Source: Enemella evansiae (GTDB lineage: Bacteria; Actinomycetota; Actinomycetes; Propionibacteriales; Propionibacteriaceae). From it: a stretch of 64,000 nt of DNA. The notes under the pieces are model-generated. The model ran no database searches, was not told the origin of the DNA, and was given only the letters and a program-made list of their open reading frames with translations. Below, in pieces: positions 7,415-15,797 of this stretch (positions are counted from its first letter, which is position 1; each line of letters opens with the position of its first letter). The stretch lies in NCBI RefSeq assembly GCF_002250705.1, contig NZ_NMVP01000012.1, forward strand, positions 1-64,000, read 5' to 3'. The position numbers and the translations under genes are program-made.

Positions 7415-8622
7415 CGCACTCCCCCGATCGACGACAGTGCGGCGAATCGCTCGGCGGCCAGGTCGGGGCGGCACAGCAGCCCGGCCTCCCCGGCCAGCCG
7501 GAGCGTCTGGCCGAGGTGGACCAGCGACCGCGCCGACTGCATCCCGCCGACCATCTGGAAGCCCGGCTGGTCGCCGTTCAGCCAGGCCAGGAAGGCGATC
7601 CCGGTCTTGTAGTGGAAGGTCGGCGCGGCGAAGATGTGCCGGCCCAGCTCGCGGGTCGAGTCGAGGATTTCCCTGCCCTGCTGGGGATCGCTGGCATCGT
7701 AGCGCTGGAGCGCGGCCGAGGCGGCGGGTGCGATCGCGGCGAAGATGCCGAGCAGTGCGTCGGAGTGCTGGTCACCGTCGCCGTCGATCAGCTCGGGATA
7801 GTTGAAGTCGTCACCGGTGTAGAGGCGCACCCCGGCCGGCAGCGCGGCACGCAGCGCGACCTCGTGCCGCGCATCCAGCAGGGAGACCTTCACCCCGTCG
7901 ACCTTGTCGGCGTGCTCCTCGATCAGGGACAGGAAATTCCGGGTCGCGGTGGGGATGTCGTCCGACCCCCAGTAGCCGGCCAGCGCCGGGTCGAACATGG
8001 TGCCCAGCCAGTGCAGGACCACCGGCTGGTCGGCGCGGCGCAGCAGCTCGGCATAGGTGTCGCGATAGTCGCTCCAGTCCCGGGCGGTGGCCGCCAGGGC
8101 GCGGGAGCACATCAGCACCACCTTGGCACCGGCGGCCTCGACGACCTCGAGCTGTTCGGCGTAGGCGCGGCGCACCTGCGCCAGGCCGGCACCCGGGATG
8201 AGTTGGTCGGTACCGGCACCGCAGGCGATCAGGTCGCGTACGCCAAGCCCTGCCAGGGCAGGATTCCCGCGCCCCAGCTCGGCCGCGGCGGCCGCACTGG
8301 AGCGCTCGATCAGCTCGGCGGTGGCGGCCCAGTCCAGGCCCATCCCGCGCTGCGCGGTGTCCATCGCATCGGCCACCCCCAGACCCAGTCCCCAGATCCG
8401 CCGGCGCAGTTCCAGGGTGGTCTCCCAGTCCAGCACCGCGGGAGCACCCGGGGTGTTGTCGGCGGTCATCACCGGTACCACGTGGGCGGCGGCGTACGCC
8501 TTGCGGGCGGTCAGCGGCTGCTGCGGGACCGGCCAGTCGGTCGGCTCGGGCAACCGGTACGCCGACAGGGTTCCGTCGGGCTGCGGCAGTCGCACCGTCG
8601 ACTCCAGCGTCGGCGCGCTCAC
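7411..8622 (-). CDS. DUF993 / dihydrodipicolinate synthase-like protein
   Basis: 403 residues from GTG 8622, which overlaps the oxidoreductase stop by four bases (GTGA). The sequence matches the DUF993 family, TIM-barrel proteins annotated as dihydrodipicolinate synthase-like. Features seen are ADNTPGAPAVLDWETTLELRR near residue 50, LHWLGTMFDP, a Lys in VDGVKVSLLD (about residue 240) placed like a Schiff-base Lys, and LYTGDDFNYPELI. An aldolase or lyase step is the natural guess, but no member is characterised to my knowledge. It lies in the middle of a three-gene operon with the isomerase-like and oxidoreductase genes. Confidence 0.8.
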   Translation of the reverse strand: MSAPTLESTVRLPQPDGTLSAYRLPEPTDWPVPQQPLTARKAYAAAHVVPVMTADNTPGAPAVLDWETTLELRRRIWGLGLGVADAMDTAQRGMGLDWAATAELIERSSAAAAAELGRGNPALAGLGVRDLIACGAGTDQLIPGAGLAQVRRAYAEQLEVVEAAGAKVVLMCSRALAATARDWSDYRDTYAELLRRADQPVVLHWLGTMFDPALAGYWGSDDIPTATRNFLSLIEEHADKVDGVKVSLLDARHEVALRAALPAGVRLYTGDDFNYPELIDGDGDQHSDALLGIFAAIAPAASAALQRYDASDPQQGREILDSTRELGRHIFAAPTFHYKTGIAFLAWLNGDQPGFQMVGGMQSARSLVHLGQTLRLAGEAGLLCRPDLAAERFAALSSIGGVR

Positions 8623-9794
8623 AGCGAGAGCTCCGCGACGTCCAGGGTGCGGCGCTCGTCGGAGGACTGCAGCCCCAGCTCGGCGAGCTGGACGCCGCGG
8701 GCGGCCGAGAGCAGATCGAAGCGGTGCGGCCGTCCGGCGATCACATCGCGCAGGAACTCCTCCCACTGCAGCCGGAACCCGTTGTCCAGGTCGCCGTTGG
8801 CGGGGACGTCGAGCCACTGGGCGCGGAAGGGTTCGGTGGCCGGCAGATCGGGATTCCAGACCGGCTTGGGAGTGTGGGATCGCTGCTGAGCAACGCAATT
8901 GCGCAGCCCGGCGACCGCCGAGCCATGCGTACCGTCGATCTGGAACTCGACCAGTTCGTCGCGGAAGACCCGGACGGTCCAGGAGGAGTTGATCTGCCCG
9001 ATGACCGGATCGCCGTCGGGGGTCTCCAGATCGAAGATCGCATACGCCGCGTCGTCGGTGTCCACGGCATAGGGCTCGCCGCGTTCGTCCCAGCGCTGCG
9101 GGATGTGGGTGACCGCACGCGCGTTCACCGTGCGCACCTTGCCGATGATCCCTTCCAGGACATAGTTCCAGTGGCAGAACATGTCGGTGGTGATGCCACC
9201 ACCCTCGGCCTTCTTGTAGTTCCAGGAGGGACGCTGCGCCTCCTGCTGCTCACCGGTGAAGATCCAGTAGCCGAACTCCCCGCGCAGCGAGAGGATCCGG
9301 CCGAAGAAGCCCTCGTCGACCAGCCGGCGCAGCTTCACCAGGCCGGGCAGGTAGAGCTTGTCGTGCACCACTCCGGCGGTCACCCCGGTGCGTTCCCGCA
9401 ACCGCGCCAGCTCGACGGCCTCGGCCAGGGTCTCGGCGGTCGGCTTCTCCGTGTAGATGTGCTTTCCGGCCTCCATCGCCCTGGTCAGGGTCGGCACCCG
9501 CAGGTTGGTCATCGAGGCGTCGAAGACGATGTCCACATCGTCCAGCACCGAGTCCAGGTCGGTGGTCCACTCGTCGAGGCCGTGCTTCTGGGCGAGTTCG
9601 GACAGCTTCTCCGGGTTGCGGCCGACGAGGATCGGTTCCACCTGCACCCGGCCACCGTCGGGCAGCAGGATGCCGCCCTCGGCCCGGATCGGCAGGATCG
9701 AGCGCAGCAGGTGCTGCCGCAGGCCCATCCGGCCGGTCACGCCGTTCATGGCGATGCGCAACTTCTTCGGGGCCTCGTGCTGTGGGTCGGTCAT
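8619..9794 (-). CDS. Gfo/Idh/MocA family oxidoreductase
   Basis: 391-residue NAD(P)-dependent dehydrogenase. The N-terminal Rossmann domain reads LRIAMNGVTGRMGLRQHLL, a looser glycine motif than GxGxxG. The family signature EKP follows in KHIYTEKPTAETLAEAVELA (about residue 120), the usual substrate-binding Lys site. The C-terminal alpha/beta domain is complete. ATG 9794 follows GGAGG at good spacing. First gene of the operon, divergent from the LacI regulator. Substrates in this family are polyols, inositols and sugars or glycosides oxidised at C1 or C3; which one applies is not visible here. Confidence 0.88.
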   Translation of the reverse strand: MTDPQHEAPKKLRIAMNGVTGRMGLRQHLLRSILPIRAEGGILLPDGGRVQVEPILVGRNPEKLSELAQKHGLDEWTTDLDSVLDDVDIVFDASMTNLRVPTLTRAMEAGKHIYTEKPTAETLAEAVELARLRERTGVTAGVVHDKLYLPGLVKLRRLVDEGFFGRILSLRGEFGYWIFTGEQQEAQRPSWNYKKAEGGGITTDMFCHWNYVLEGIIGKVRTVNARAVTHIPQRWDERGEPYAVDTDDAAYAIFDLETPDGDPVIGQINSSWTVRVFRDELVEFQIDGTHGSAVAGLRNCVAQQRSHTPKPVWNPDLPATEPFRAQWLDVPANGDLDNGFRLQWEEFLRDVIAGRPHRFDLLSAARGVQLAELGLQSSDERRTLDVAELSL

Positions 9795-9868
9795 GGCGTC
9801 CTCCGTGGGCTGGGACCAGGTCACCGGGACGAGGCGGATCGCCACGCCGGCACCGGCGCCGGACTATG

Positions 9869-9886
9869 TTGGAAAGCGGTTTCCCG
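9869..9886. promoter_or_regulatory. LacI-family operator in the divergent promoter
   Basis: TTGGAAAGCGGTTTCCCG has inverted arms GGAAAG and GTTTCC around CG. It sits between the oxidoreductase operon (minus) and the LacI gene (plus), so it can control both, including autoregulation. On the plus strand TTGGAA may double as a -35 for TATGCT at 9894-9899, with long (19-base) spacing. Confidence 0.75.
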
Positions 9887-9942
9887 AGTAGGTTATGCTG
9901 CAGGTACCGGGTCGTCAAGGCCCACCCCAGCGAGGAGGCGTC

Positions 9943-10956
9943 ATGGCGATGGTCACCCTGTCCGAGGTCGCTCGGCATGCCGGGGTGTCCCTGGCCACCG
10001 CCTCCCGGGTGCTCAACGGCTCCGCCCGCACCCCCGCCGCCGACATCGCCGACCGGGTCCGGGCCGCCGCGACCACGCTGGGTTATGTGCCGAACGCGCA
10101 GGCGCAGGCGCTGGCCCGCTCCAGCACCTCGCTGATCGGGTTGGTGGTGCACGACATCGCCGACGAATACTTCGCCAGCATCGCCAAGGGGGTGCAGCGG
10201 GTCGCCGCCGACCGGGACCGGCAGCTGCTGCTCGCGGTGGCCGGATCGATCCACTCCGCCGCGCCCGAGGTGGACCGCGCGGTGACCGCGTTCGCCGCGC
10301 ACCGCACCGACGCGATCATCCTGGCCGGCTCCCGGACCGCGGCCACCGACGCCGTCCGATCCCGACTGGAGGCGTACCAGGGACGCGGTGGCCGAGTGGT
10401 CACCGTCGGCCAGTCCTGGGTGCCGGGAGCGGCCGCGGTGCGGATCGCGAACCGGGAGGGGATGGCCGAGCTGGTCGCCGCGCTGGCGGCCGACGGGCAG
10501 CGGCGCTTCGCCTATCTCACCGGCCCGGACGCGGCACTGGCCACCGTCGACGACCGGTTGGCCGGTTATCTGGACGGCATCGTGGCCACCGGGGCGGAGA
10601 GCGTGGCGCTGATCCGGGGCGAGTTCAGCATGGCCGGCGGGCACGAATGCGGCCAGCGGCTGCTGGAACAGCTCACCAGCACCCGGCGCCGCCCGGTGAC
10701 GGTGCTGGCCGGCAACGACGTGATGGCCCTGGGAGCCGCCTCGGCGTTCGCGGAGGCGGGCCTGCGGATCGGCCTGGACATCAAGGTCGCCGGCTTCGAC
10801 GACATCGGCGTGCTCACCCATCTCTCCCCGGGCCTGACCACCTATCGGCTCCCGCTCGGCGAGATCGGCGGCCTGGCCGCGGAGCTGGCGATGGACCCCG
10901 GGCTGCCCGACCCGGCACCGGTCACCGGTGAGGTGATCCGGCGGGCCAGCGCCTAA
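9943..10956 (+). CDS. LacI-family transcriptional regulator
   Basis: 337 residues. The N-terminal helix-turn-helix reads VTLSEVARHAGVSLATASRVLNGS (split here across residues 4-27) and is followed by the hinge helix region AQALARSSTSLIG. A type I periplasmic-binding-like effector domain extends to the end, with the family's DDIGVLTHLSPGLTTYRLP near the C-terminus. ATG 9943 follows GAGGAGG; ATG 9949 is an alternative. It most likely represses the divergent operon and the importer through the two matching palindromes; the inducer is probably the transported compound or a derivative. Confidence 0.93.
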   Translation: MAMVTLSEVARHAGVSLATASRVLNGSARTPAADIADRVRAAATTLGYVPNAQAQALARSSTSLIGLVVHDIADEYFASIAKGVQRVAADRDRQLLLAVAGSIHSAAPEVDRAVTAFAAHRTDAIILAGSRTAATDAVRSRLEAYQGRGGRVVTVGQSWVPGAAAVRIANREGMAELVAALAADGQRRFAYLTGPDAALATVDDRLAGYLDGIVATGAESVALIRGEFSMAGGHECGQRLLEQLTSTRRRPVTVLAGNDVMALGAASAFAEAGLRIGLDIKVAGFDDIGVLTHLSPGLTTYRLPLGEIGGLAAELAMDPGLPDPAPVTGEVIRRASA

Positions 10957-10961
10957 CCGCC

Positions 10962-11031
10962 ATCCAGCGAATCTTGAGTGCATATCCCTAACCCTGTAGG
11001 GCTGGCGAGATGCACCGAGGATTCGCTGGAT
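10962..11031. repeat. Long imperfect palindrome between convergent genes
   Basis: Arms starting ATCCAGCGAATC (10962-10973 and, inverted, 11020-11031) continue inward with a mismatch block to TGCAT/ATGCA. An inner CCCTAACCCTGTAGGG hairpin lies near the centre. It sits between the ends of the LacI gene and regX3 and probably ends both transcripts. A second hairpin with similar arms lies at 49586-49655. Confidence 0.7.
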
Positions 11032-11045
11032 CGCGCCGAGGGTGG

Positions 11046-11723
11046 CTATCCCTCGAACTTGTAACCCAGTCCGCGGACGGTGACCAGGTACCGGGGCTGG
11101 GCCGGATCGGGTTCGATCTTGGAGCGCAGCCGCTTCACGTGCACGTCCAGGGTCTTGGTGTCCCCGACGTAGTCGGCACCCCAGATCCGGTCGATCAACT
11201 GCCCGCGCGTCATCACCCGGCCGGCATTGCGCAGCAGCATCTCGAGCAGCTCGAATTCCTTCAGGGCAAGGCGTACGGGCTCACCGTTCACCGAGACCGT
11301 GTGCCGTTCCACATCCATCCGGACACCGCCGCTCTCCACCACATCGGGGACCAGCTCGACATCCTGACCGCGGCGCAGCACCGCCCGGATCCGGGCCACC
11401 AGTTCGCGGTGCGAGAAGGGTTTGGTGACATAGTCGTCGGCGCCCAGTTCCAGTCCGACGACCTTGTCCACCTCGGCGTCCCGGGCGGTCACCATGATCA
11501 CCGGGACGCTGCCGCGCAACCGCAACTGGCGGCACACCTCCGTACCGGGCAGGCCGGGCATCATCAGGTCCAGCAGCACGATGTCGGCGCCATTGCGGTC
11601 GTACTCCTCGAGCCCGAGCTGGCCGTTGGGCGCCTCGATGACATCGAACCCCTCCTTGCGCAGCATGTAGGCAAGTGCCTCGCGGTAGGACTCCTCGTCC
11701 TCCACCACCAGCACACGGGTCAT
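11046..11723 (-). CDS. regX3: Two-component response regulator, phosphate starvation (RegX3)
   Basis: 225 residues: receiver domain 1-115 with acidic pocket E8/D9, phospho-acceptor Asp52 in LLLDLMMPG and the Lys in VTKPF; OmpR/PhoB winged helix from about 130 with LKEFELLEMLL and the recognition region TLDVHVKRLRSKIE. High similarity to mycobacterial RegX3, which binds PHO boxes under phosphate limitation. ATG 11723 overlaps the senX3 stop (ATGA). Divergent to phoU, whose promoter region carries a PHO box, so it probably controls both its own operon and phoU. Confidence 0.93.
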   Translation of the reverse strand: MTRVLVVEDEESYREALAYMLRKEGFDVIEAPNGQLGLEEYDRNGADIVLLDLMMPGLPGTEVCRQLRLRGSVPVIMVTARDAEVDKVVGLELGADDYVTKPFSHRELVARIRAVLRRGQDVELVPDVVESGGVRMDVERHTVSVNGEPVRLALKEFELLEMLLRNAGRVMTRGQLIDRIWGADYVGDTKTLDVHVKRLRSKIEPDPAQPRYLVTVRGLGYKFEG

Positions 11724-12985
11724 CGCAGGACCTCCCCATTCTTCTGGCCGACCGGCCCGGTTTCGATCTCATTGGGCGCAACGTTGGAAAGTTCTACCAA
11801 ATCGGCGTCACCGTCCCCGACCAGCTGCTGGTCGAGGTCGGCATGCGCCGGGATCCGGATGGTGAACGTCGAGCCCTGGCCGAGCTTGGACCAGACGCTC
11901 ACCGTGCCACCGTGGGCCCCGGCGATGTGCTTGACGATCGACAGGCCCAGCCCGGTACCGCCGTTGTCGCGACTGCGGGCGTAATCGACCCGGTAGAAGC
12001 GCTCGAAGATTCGGGGCACGTCCTTGGCGGCGATCCCGATCCCCGAATCGGAGACGGTGAGCTCGACGTAGTCGTCGTCGGCATCGCTGGTACGCCGGGC
12101 CGCGACGGCGACGCGATGCCTCGGTTCGGAGTAGATCACCGCGTTCTCCACCAGATTCGACACCGCGGTGGTGAGCTGCTCGGTGTCGCCCATCACCTTG
12201 CATCCGCGCTCCCCCGCCACGCTGAGGGTCACCCCGCGGGCACCGGCCCGCTCCTGGCTGCGGCGTACCGCGGTGGCCAGCACCCGGTCGATGTCGACCT
12301 CCTCGGCGGTGTGCAGCGGATCGTCGGCCTGCAACCGGGAGAGCTCGATGATCTGGGCGACCAGCTCGGACAGCCGCGCCGATTCACGGCCCATCCGGGA
12401 GGCGAACCCGCGGACCGCCTCGGGATCGTCGGCGGCGTCCTCGACCGCTTCGGAGAGCAGCGAGATCGCCCCGATCGGGGTCTTCAGCTCGTGACTGATG
12501 TTGGCCACGAAGTCGCGGCGGGTCTCCTCGACCCGACGGGCCGCGGTGCGGTCCTCGGCGAGCACCAGCACCAGATCGGCGATCGGGGCCACCCGGGCGG
12601 TGAGGTAGAGCGACGGGGCGCCGCGGCCGCGACGCAGCTCCAGTTCGGCGGTCCGGATCTGGCCGTCCCGGCGCACCTCGCGGATCAGATCGAGCACGAT
12701 CGGTACCGCGATCCGGGTGCCGCGGACCAGCCCGAAGGTACGCGCCTGGCTGGTCGACTGCAGCACCTGGTCGTGCGGGCCGATGACGACGGCCGAGGAA
12801 CGCAGCACGCCGATCACCGCGGAGACCCCTTCGGGCACGACCGGCTCCGGCGTCGGCTCGGGCTGCACCGGCGCCTCCTCGGCGGCCCGGTCGCCGCGGC
12901 CGACACGCGCGGCGATCAGCCAGCCGATGAGGACACCCAGGGTGAGCCCGAGCAGGGTCCACCAGATCCACGTCACGCCTTGCAT
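11720..12985 (-). CDS. senX3: Sensor histidine kinase (SenX3)
   Basis: 421 residues. One N-terminal membrane segment (about 5-26) with almost no extracellular part is followed by a Pro/Glu-rich linker and a PAS-like domain (about 55-145). The dimerisation/phosphotransfer helix carries His165 in FVANISHELKTP; the ATPase domain shows N-box NLVENAVIYS, G1 DSGIGI and G2 GGTGLGL. This is the architecture of mycobacterial SenX3, which senses phosphate state through PhoU/Pst rather than by a periplasmic domain. First gene of the senX3-regX3 operon. Confidence 0.93.
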   Translation of the reverse strand: MQGVTWIWWTLLGLTLGVLIGWLIAARVGRGDRAAEEAPVQPEPTPEPVVPEGVSAVIGVLRSSAVVIGPHDQVLQSTSQARTFGLVRGTRIAVPIVLDLIREVRRDGQIRTAELELRRGRGAPSLYLTARVAPIADLVLVLAEDRTAARRVEETRRDFVANISHELKTPIGAISLLSEAVEDAADDPEAVRGFASRMGRESARLSELVAQIIELSRLQADDPLHTAEEVDIDRVLATAVRRSQERAGARGVTLSVAGERGCKVMGDTEQLTTAVSNLVENAVIYSEPRHRVAVAARRTSDADDDYVELTVSDSGIGIAAKDVPRIFERFYRVDYARSRDNGGTGLGLSIVKHIAGAHGGTVSVWSKLGQGSTFTIRIPAHADLDQQLVGDGDADLVELSNVAPNEIETGPVGQKNGEVLR

Positions 12986-13070
12986 GGTAGGCCCGATTCG
13001 AAGAGCCCGGCCCCATCCGGCGGGTCGATACCGGTCGGACCCGGTGCGTCTGGCATCTTGTTCTACAAGT

Positions 13071-13092
13071 GTTCACTCGGCGTTCATGCCCT
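13071..13092. promoter_or_regulatory. PHO box (two 11-bp direct repeats)
   Basis: GTTCACTCGGC followed directly by GTTCATGCCCT gives two 11-bp direct repeat units starting GTTCA, the layout known for PhoP in Streptomyces (consensus GTTCACC) and RegX3 in mycobacteria. It lies 85 bases upstream of the senX3 start and 92 bases upstream of phoU, in the divergent promoter region. Confidence 0.7.
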
Positions 13093-13183
13093 TGGGGCCA
13101 CGATGCTGTGGCATCCCGTAGGTTGGACGCCGAATGGGCCGCCGGCCCAGGACGCCCCGTCGGAGAACAGTGAGGTCATCTCG

Positions 13184-13849
13184 ATGCGTGATTCCTACCG
13201 CGAACAGCTCGACACCGTGGTCAACGACCTGGTCGAGATGTCCCGGCTTGTGAGTTCGGCGGTGAAGCGGGCCACCCAGGCCCTGTTGACCGCCGACATC
13301 CAGCTCGCGGAACAGGTCATCTCCGACGACGCCAAGATCGACAGCGCCCACAACGACATCGAGCAGCGCTGCTTCTCCCTGCTCGCCCGGCAGGCCCCGG
13401 TGGCCGGCGAACTGCGCACCGTCGTCGCCGCGCTGCGGATGGTCGCGGAGATGGCCCGGATGGGTGACCTGTCCGCCCATGTGGCCAAGATCGCCCGGCT
13501 GCGTTACCCGGAGAAGGCGCTGCCGACCAACCTGGAGGGGAACTTCCGCCGGATGGCCGAGGTCGCCGACGAGATGGTGAACAAGGCCGGCAACACCCTG
13601 CACAGCCGCAATGTCGAGGTGGCCCACGAGCTCGCCGAGATCGACGAGGAGATGGACGACCTGCGCCGCAGCCAGTTCCGGATCCTGCTCAGCGACGACT
13701 GGACCCACGGTGTCGAGGCGGCCGTCGACGTCGCCCTGCTCGGCCGCTACTACGAGCGGATCGCCGACCACGCCGTCTCGATGGGCCGCCGGGTCGTCTA
13801 CGTCGTCACCGGTGAGACCGCCGGCGACGACACCTGGACGACCGCCTGA
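13184..13849 (+). CDS. phoU: Phosphate signalling protein PhoU
   Basis: 221 residues forming two PhoU repeats of three helices each. Each repeat shows the metal-cluster motif region: DDAKIDSAHNDIEQ in the first and ELAEIDEEMDDLRR in the second, with ALLGRYYERIADHAVSMGRR near the end, typical of the family. PhoU links the Pst transporter state to the SenX3-type kinase and keeps the Pho response off at high phosphate. ATG 13184 (MRDSYREQLD) follows a GAGG; divergent from senX3-regX3. Confidence 0.95.
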   Translation: MRDSYREQLDTVVNDLVEMSRLVSSAVKRATQALLTADIQLAEQVISDDAKIDSAHNDIEQRCFSLLARQAPVAGELRTVVAALRMVAEMARMGDLSAHVAKIARLRYPEKALPTNLEGNFRRMAEVADEMVNKAGNTLHSRNVEVAHELAEIDEEMDDLRRSQFRILLSDDWTHGVEAAVDVALLGRYYERIADHAVSMGRRVVYVVTGETAGDDTWTTA

Positions 13850-13870
13850 GGCGTACGCCGATCCCCACGC

Positions 13871-13927
13871 TCATCGAGTAGGCCGCCATGCGCAGCGCAG
13901 CGGAGCATGGCGGCCGTGTCGAGATGA
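13871..13927. repeat. Hairpin repeat, family A (TCATCGAGTA...GTGTCGAGATGA)
   Basis: An 11-bp perfect stem GGCCGCCATGC/GCATGGCGGCC with a GC-rich loop is flanked by TCATCGAGTA on the left and GTGTCGAGATGA on the right. The same flanks, in the other orientation but with a different stem, occur at 53778-53843. Half copies lie at 14183-14207 and 20743-20768. It follows phoU and may also act as its terminator. Confidence 0.65.
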
Positions 13928-13937
13928 GCCCGTTGCC

Positions 13938-14057
13938 GGAACGAGCGCCCTTTCCCGGTGGTTGAGCGAGCGAGGAACGAGCGCCCTTTGCCGGTGGTTG
14001 AGCGAGCGAGGAACGAGCGCCCTTTCCCGGTGGTTGAGCGAGCGAGGAACGAGCGAG
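13938..14057. repeat. Tandem repeat, 36-bp period
   Basis: GGAACGAGCGCCCTTT begins at 13938, 13974 and 14010, with a fourth partial start at 14046, giving an exact 36-bp period. Each unit ends with GGTTGAGCGAGCGA. A related inverted copy (TTCGACTCATCGCTGCGCTC and onward) lies at about 14137-14170. Together with the hairpin repeats these fill the 370-base gap between phoU and gpm; I see no gene there. Confidence 0.8.
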
Positions 14058-14182
14058 TCGAAGCCACCTACGGTGTACGCCGGCTGAGTTCGAATCCAGC
14101 AGCATCCGTCGTCGACCTTGCACCGCGCCGATCCCTTCGACTCATCGCTGCGCTCCTCGCTCAGGGAACGTGGGCGAGGCCC

Positions 14183-14207
14183 GCATGGCGGCCCACTCGA
14201 TGAACGT
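14183..14207. repeat. Half copy of hairpin repeat family A
   Basis: GCATGGCGGCC followed by CACTCGATGAACGT repeats one stem arm and one flank of the element at 13871-13927 but lacks the partner arm. It abuts the gpm stop codon. Confidence 0.55.
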
Positions 14208-14219
14208 GGAAGGTCGGTA

Positions 14220-14969
14220 CTACTTCTTGCCCTGGTTCTTGACGGCCTCGATGGAGGCGGCGGCGGCCTCGGGGTCGAGGTAGCGGCCGCCGGGGGTGAC
14301 CGGGCGGTACTGGTCGTCCAGCTCGTAGTACAGCGGGATGCCGGTCGGGATGTTCAGCCCGGCGATGTCGTCGTCGGAGATGCCGTCGAGGTGCTTGACC
14401 AGGGCACGCAGCGAGTTGCCGTGCGCGGCGACCAGCACCGTCTTGCCCGCCGCCAGATCGGGGATGATGTCGGACTCCCAGTAGGGCAGCATCCGCTCGA
14501 CGACGTCCTTCAGGCATTCGGTACGCGGCCGCTCGGCCTCGGGGATGTCGGCGTACCGCAGGTCGTTGAACTGGCTGTACTCGTCGTCGATGTCGAGCGG
14601 CGGGGGCGGGGTGTCGAAGGAGCGGCGCCAGGTCATGAACTGCTCCTCGCCGAACTCCTCCAGCGTCTGCTTCTTGTTCTTGCCCTGCAGGGCGCCGTAG
14701 TGCCGCTCGTTCAGCCGCCAGCTGCGGCGTACCGGGATCCAGTGCCGATCACAGCCGTCCAGGGCGAGGTTCGCGGTGCTGATCGCGCGGCGCAGCAGTG
14801 AGGTGTGCACCACATCGGGCAGCAGCCCCTCGGCCTGCAGCAGTTCGGCACCACGCTTCGCCTCCGTGACACCCTTCTCGTTCAGGCCGACATCGACCCA
14901 ACCGGTGAAGAGATTCTTGGCGTTCCACTCGCTCTCGCCGTGACGGAGCAGGATCAACTTTGCGCTCAT
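14220..14969 (-). CDS. gpmA: 2,3-bisphosphoglycerate-dependent phosphoglycerate mutase
   Basis: 249 residues, the standard length. It interconverts 3- and 2-phosphoglycerate in glycolysis. The catalytic phospho-His lies in [11 protein letters not shown] (His10); the second His in [15 protein letters not shown], the acid Glu in [12 protein letters not shown] and the conserved [12 protein letters not shown] are all present. ATG 14969 follows a GGGGGA. The C-terminal NQGKK tail is lysine-rich. In M. tuberculosis gpm1 likewise lies beside senX3-regX3. Confidence 0.97.
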   Translation of the reverse strand: MSAKLILLRHGESEWNAKNLFTGWVDVGLNEKGVTEAKRGAELLQAEGLLPDVVHTSLLRRAISTANLALDGCDRHWIPVRRSWRLNERHYGALQGKNKKQTLEEFGEEQFMTWRRSFDTPPPPLDIDDEYSQFNDLRYADIPEAERPRTECLKDVVERMLPYWESDIIPDLAAGKTVLVAAHGNSLRALVKHLDGISDDDIAGLNIPTGIPLYYELDDQYRPVTPGGRYLDPEAAAASIEAVKNQGKK

Positions 14970-15029
14970 GTCCCCCGAGCCTAGTGGGCGCGGTGCGAGC
15001 GTGCCGACCCCCGATGGCAGAATCGCGGC

Positions 15030-15767
15030 ATGGACACCACACGTACTGCCGTTGTCACCGGAGCCAGCAGCGGGATCGGAGCGGCCACCGCGCGCACGCT
15101 CGCCGAGCTCGGCTTCAAGGTCATCTGCGCGGCCCGTCGGACCGAGAAGGTGGCCGCGCTGGCCGAGGAGATCGGTGGGATCGCGGTCACCTGCGATGTC
15201 ACCTCCGACGAGTCGGTGGCCGAACTGGCGAAGACGGTCGGCGACCGGGTGGATCTGCTGGTCAACAACGCCGGTGGCGCACTCGGCCTGGAGCCGGTCG
15301 CCGAGGCGGATCTCGCTGCCTGGCAGGCGATGTACGACTCCAACGTGCTCGGTTCGGCGCGGGTCACCAAGGCGCTGCTGCCCGCGGTCGAGGCCGCCGG
15401 GGGCCAGATCGTGTTCATCACCTCGGTCGCCGCCGACGGTGGTTACGAGGGCGGCGCCGGCTACTGCGGGGTGAAGGCCGCGGAGCGCTCGATCGTGCAG
15501 TCGATGCGGCTGGAGTGCTTCGACAAGCCGGTGCGGATCGCCGAGGTGGTCCCCGGCATGGTGAAGACCGACTTCTCCCTGGTCCGCTTCGGTGGCGATG
15601 CGGAGAGGGCCGACAAGGTGTACGCCGGGGTGGTCGAGCCGCTGGTCGCCGAGGACATCGCCGAGTGCATCGGTTTCATCGCCGAGCGGCCCGGCCATGT
15701 GAACATCGATCGACTGGTGGTACGCCCCCGCGCCCAGCCGGCGCAGCACAAGGTGCACCGGGTCTGA
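15030..15767 (+). CDS. Short-chain dehydrogenase/reductase (SDR)
   Basis: 245-residue classical SDR: cofactor motif TGASSGIG at residues 10-17, an Arg pair in CAARRT suggesting NADP preference, NNAGG, the catalytic Ser in FITSVA and YCGVK (Tyr and Lys of the active site), then PGMVKTDF. The substrate is unknown. It is divergent from gpm. In M. tuberculosis an SDR (Rv0484c) occupies a similar place near mshA, gpm1 and senX3, so this is probably its counterpart. Confidence 0.9.
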   Translation: MDTTRTAVVTGASSGIGAATARTLAELGFKVICAARRTEKVAALAEEIGGIAVTCDVTSDESVAELAKTVGDRVDLLVNNAGGALGLEPVAEADLAAWQAMYDSNVLGSARVTKALLPAVEAAGGQIVFITSVAADGGYEGGAGYCGVKAAERSIVQSMRLECFDKPVRIAEVVPGMVKTDFSLVRFGGDAERADKVYAGVVEPLVAEDIAECIGFIAERPGHVNIDRLVVRPRAQPAQHKVHRV

Positions 15768-15797
15768 CGGACCCCGGTTGCGATCCGGTACGCCGGA

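Noticed and set aside
11675..13183. An upstream in-frame extension of phoU by about 500 codons
   Set aside because: It runs antisense through senX3 and the promoter; PhoU homology begins exactly at ATG 13184.
13850..14219. Small genes in the repeat-filled gap
   Set aside because: Open frames there follow the 36-bp period, which keeps frames open by chance; no ribosome site or family match.
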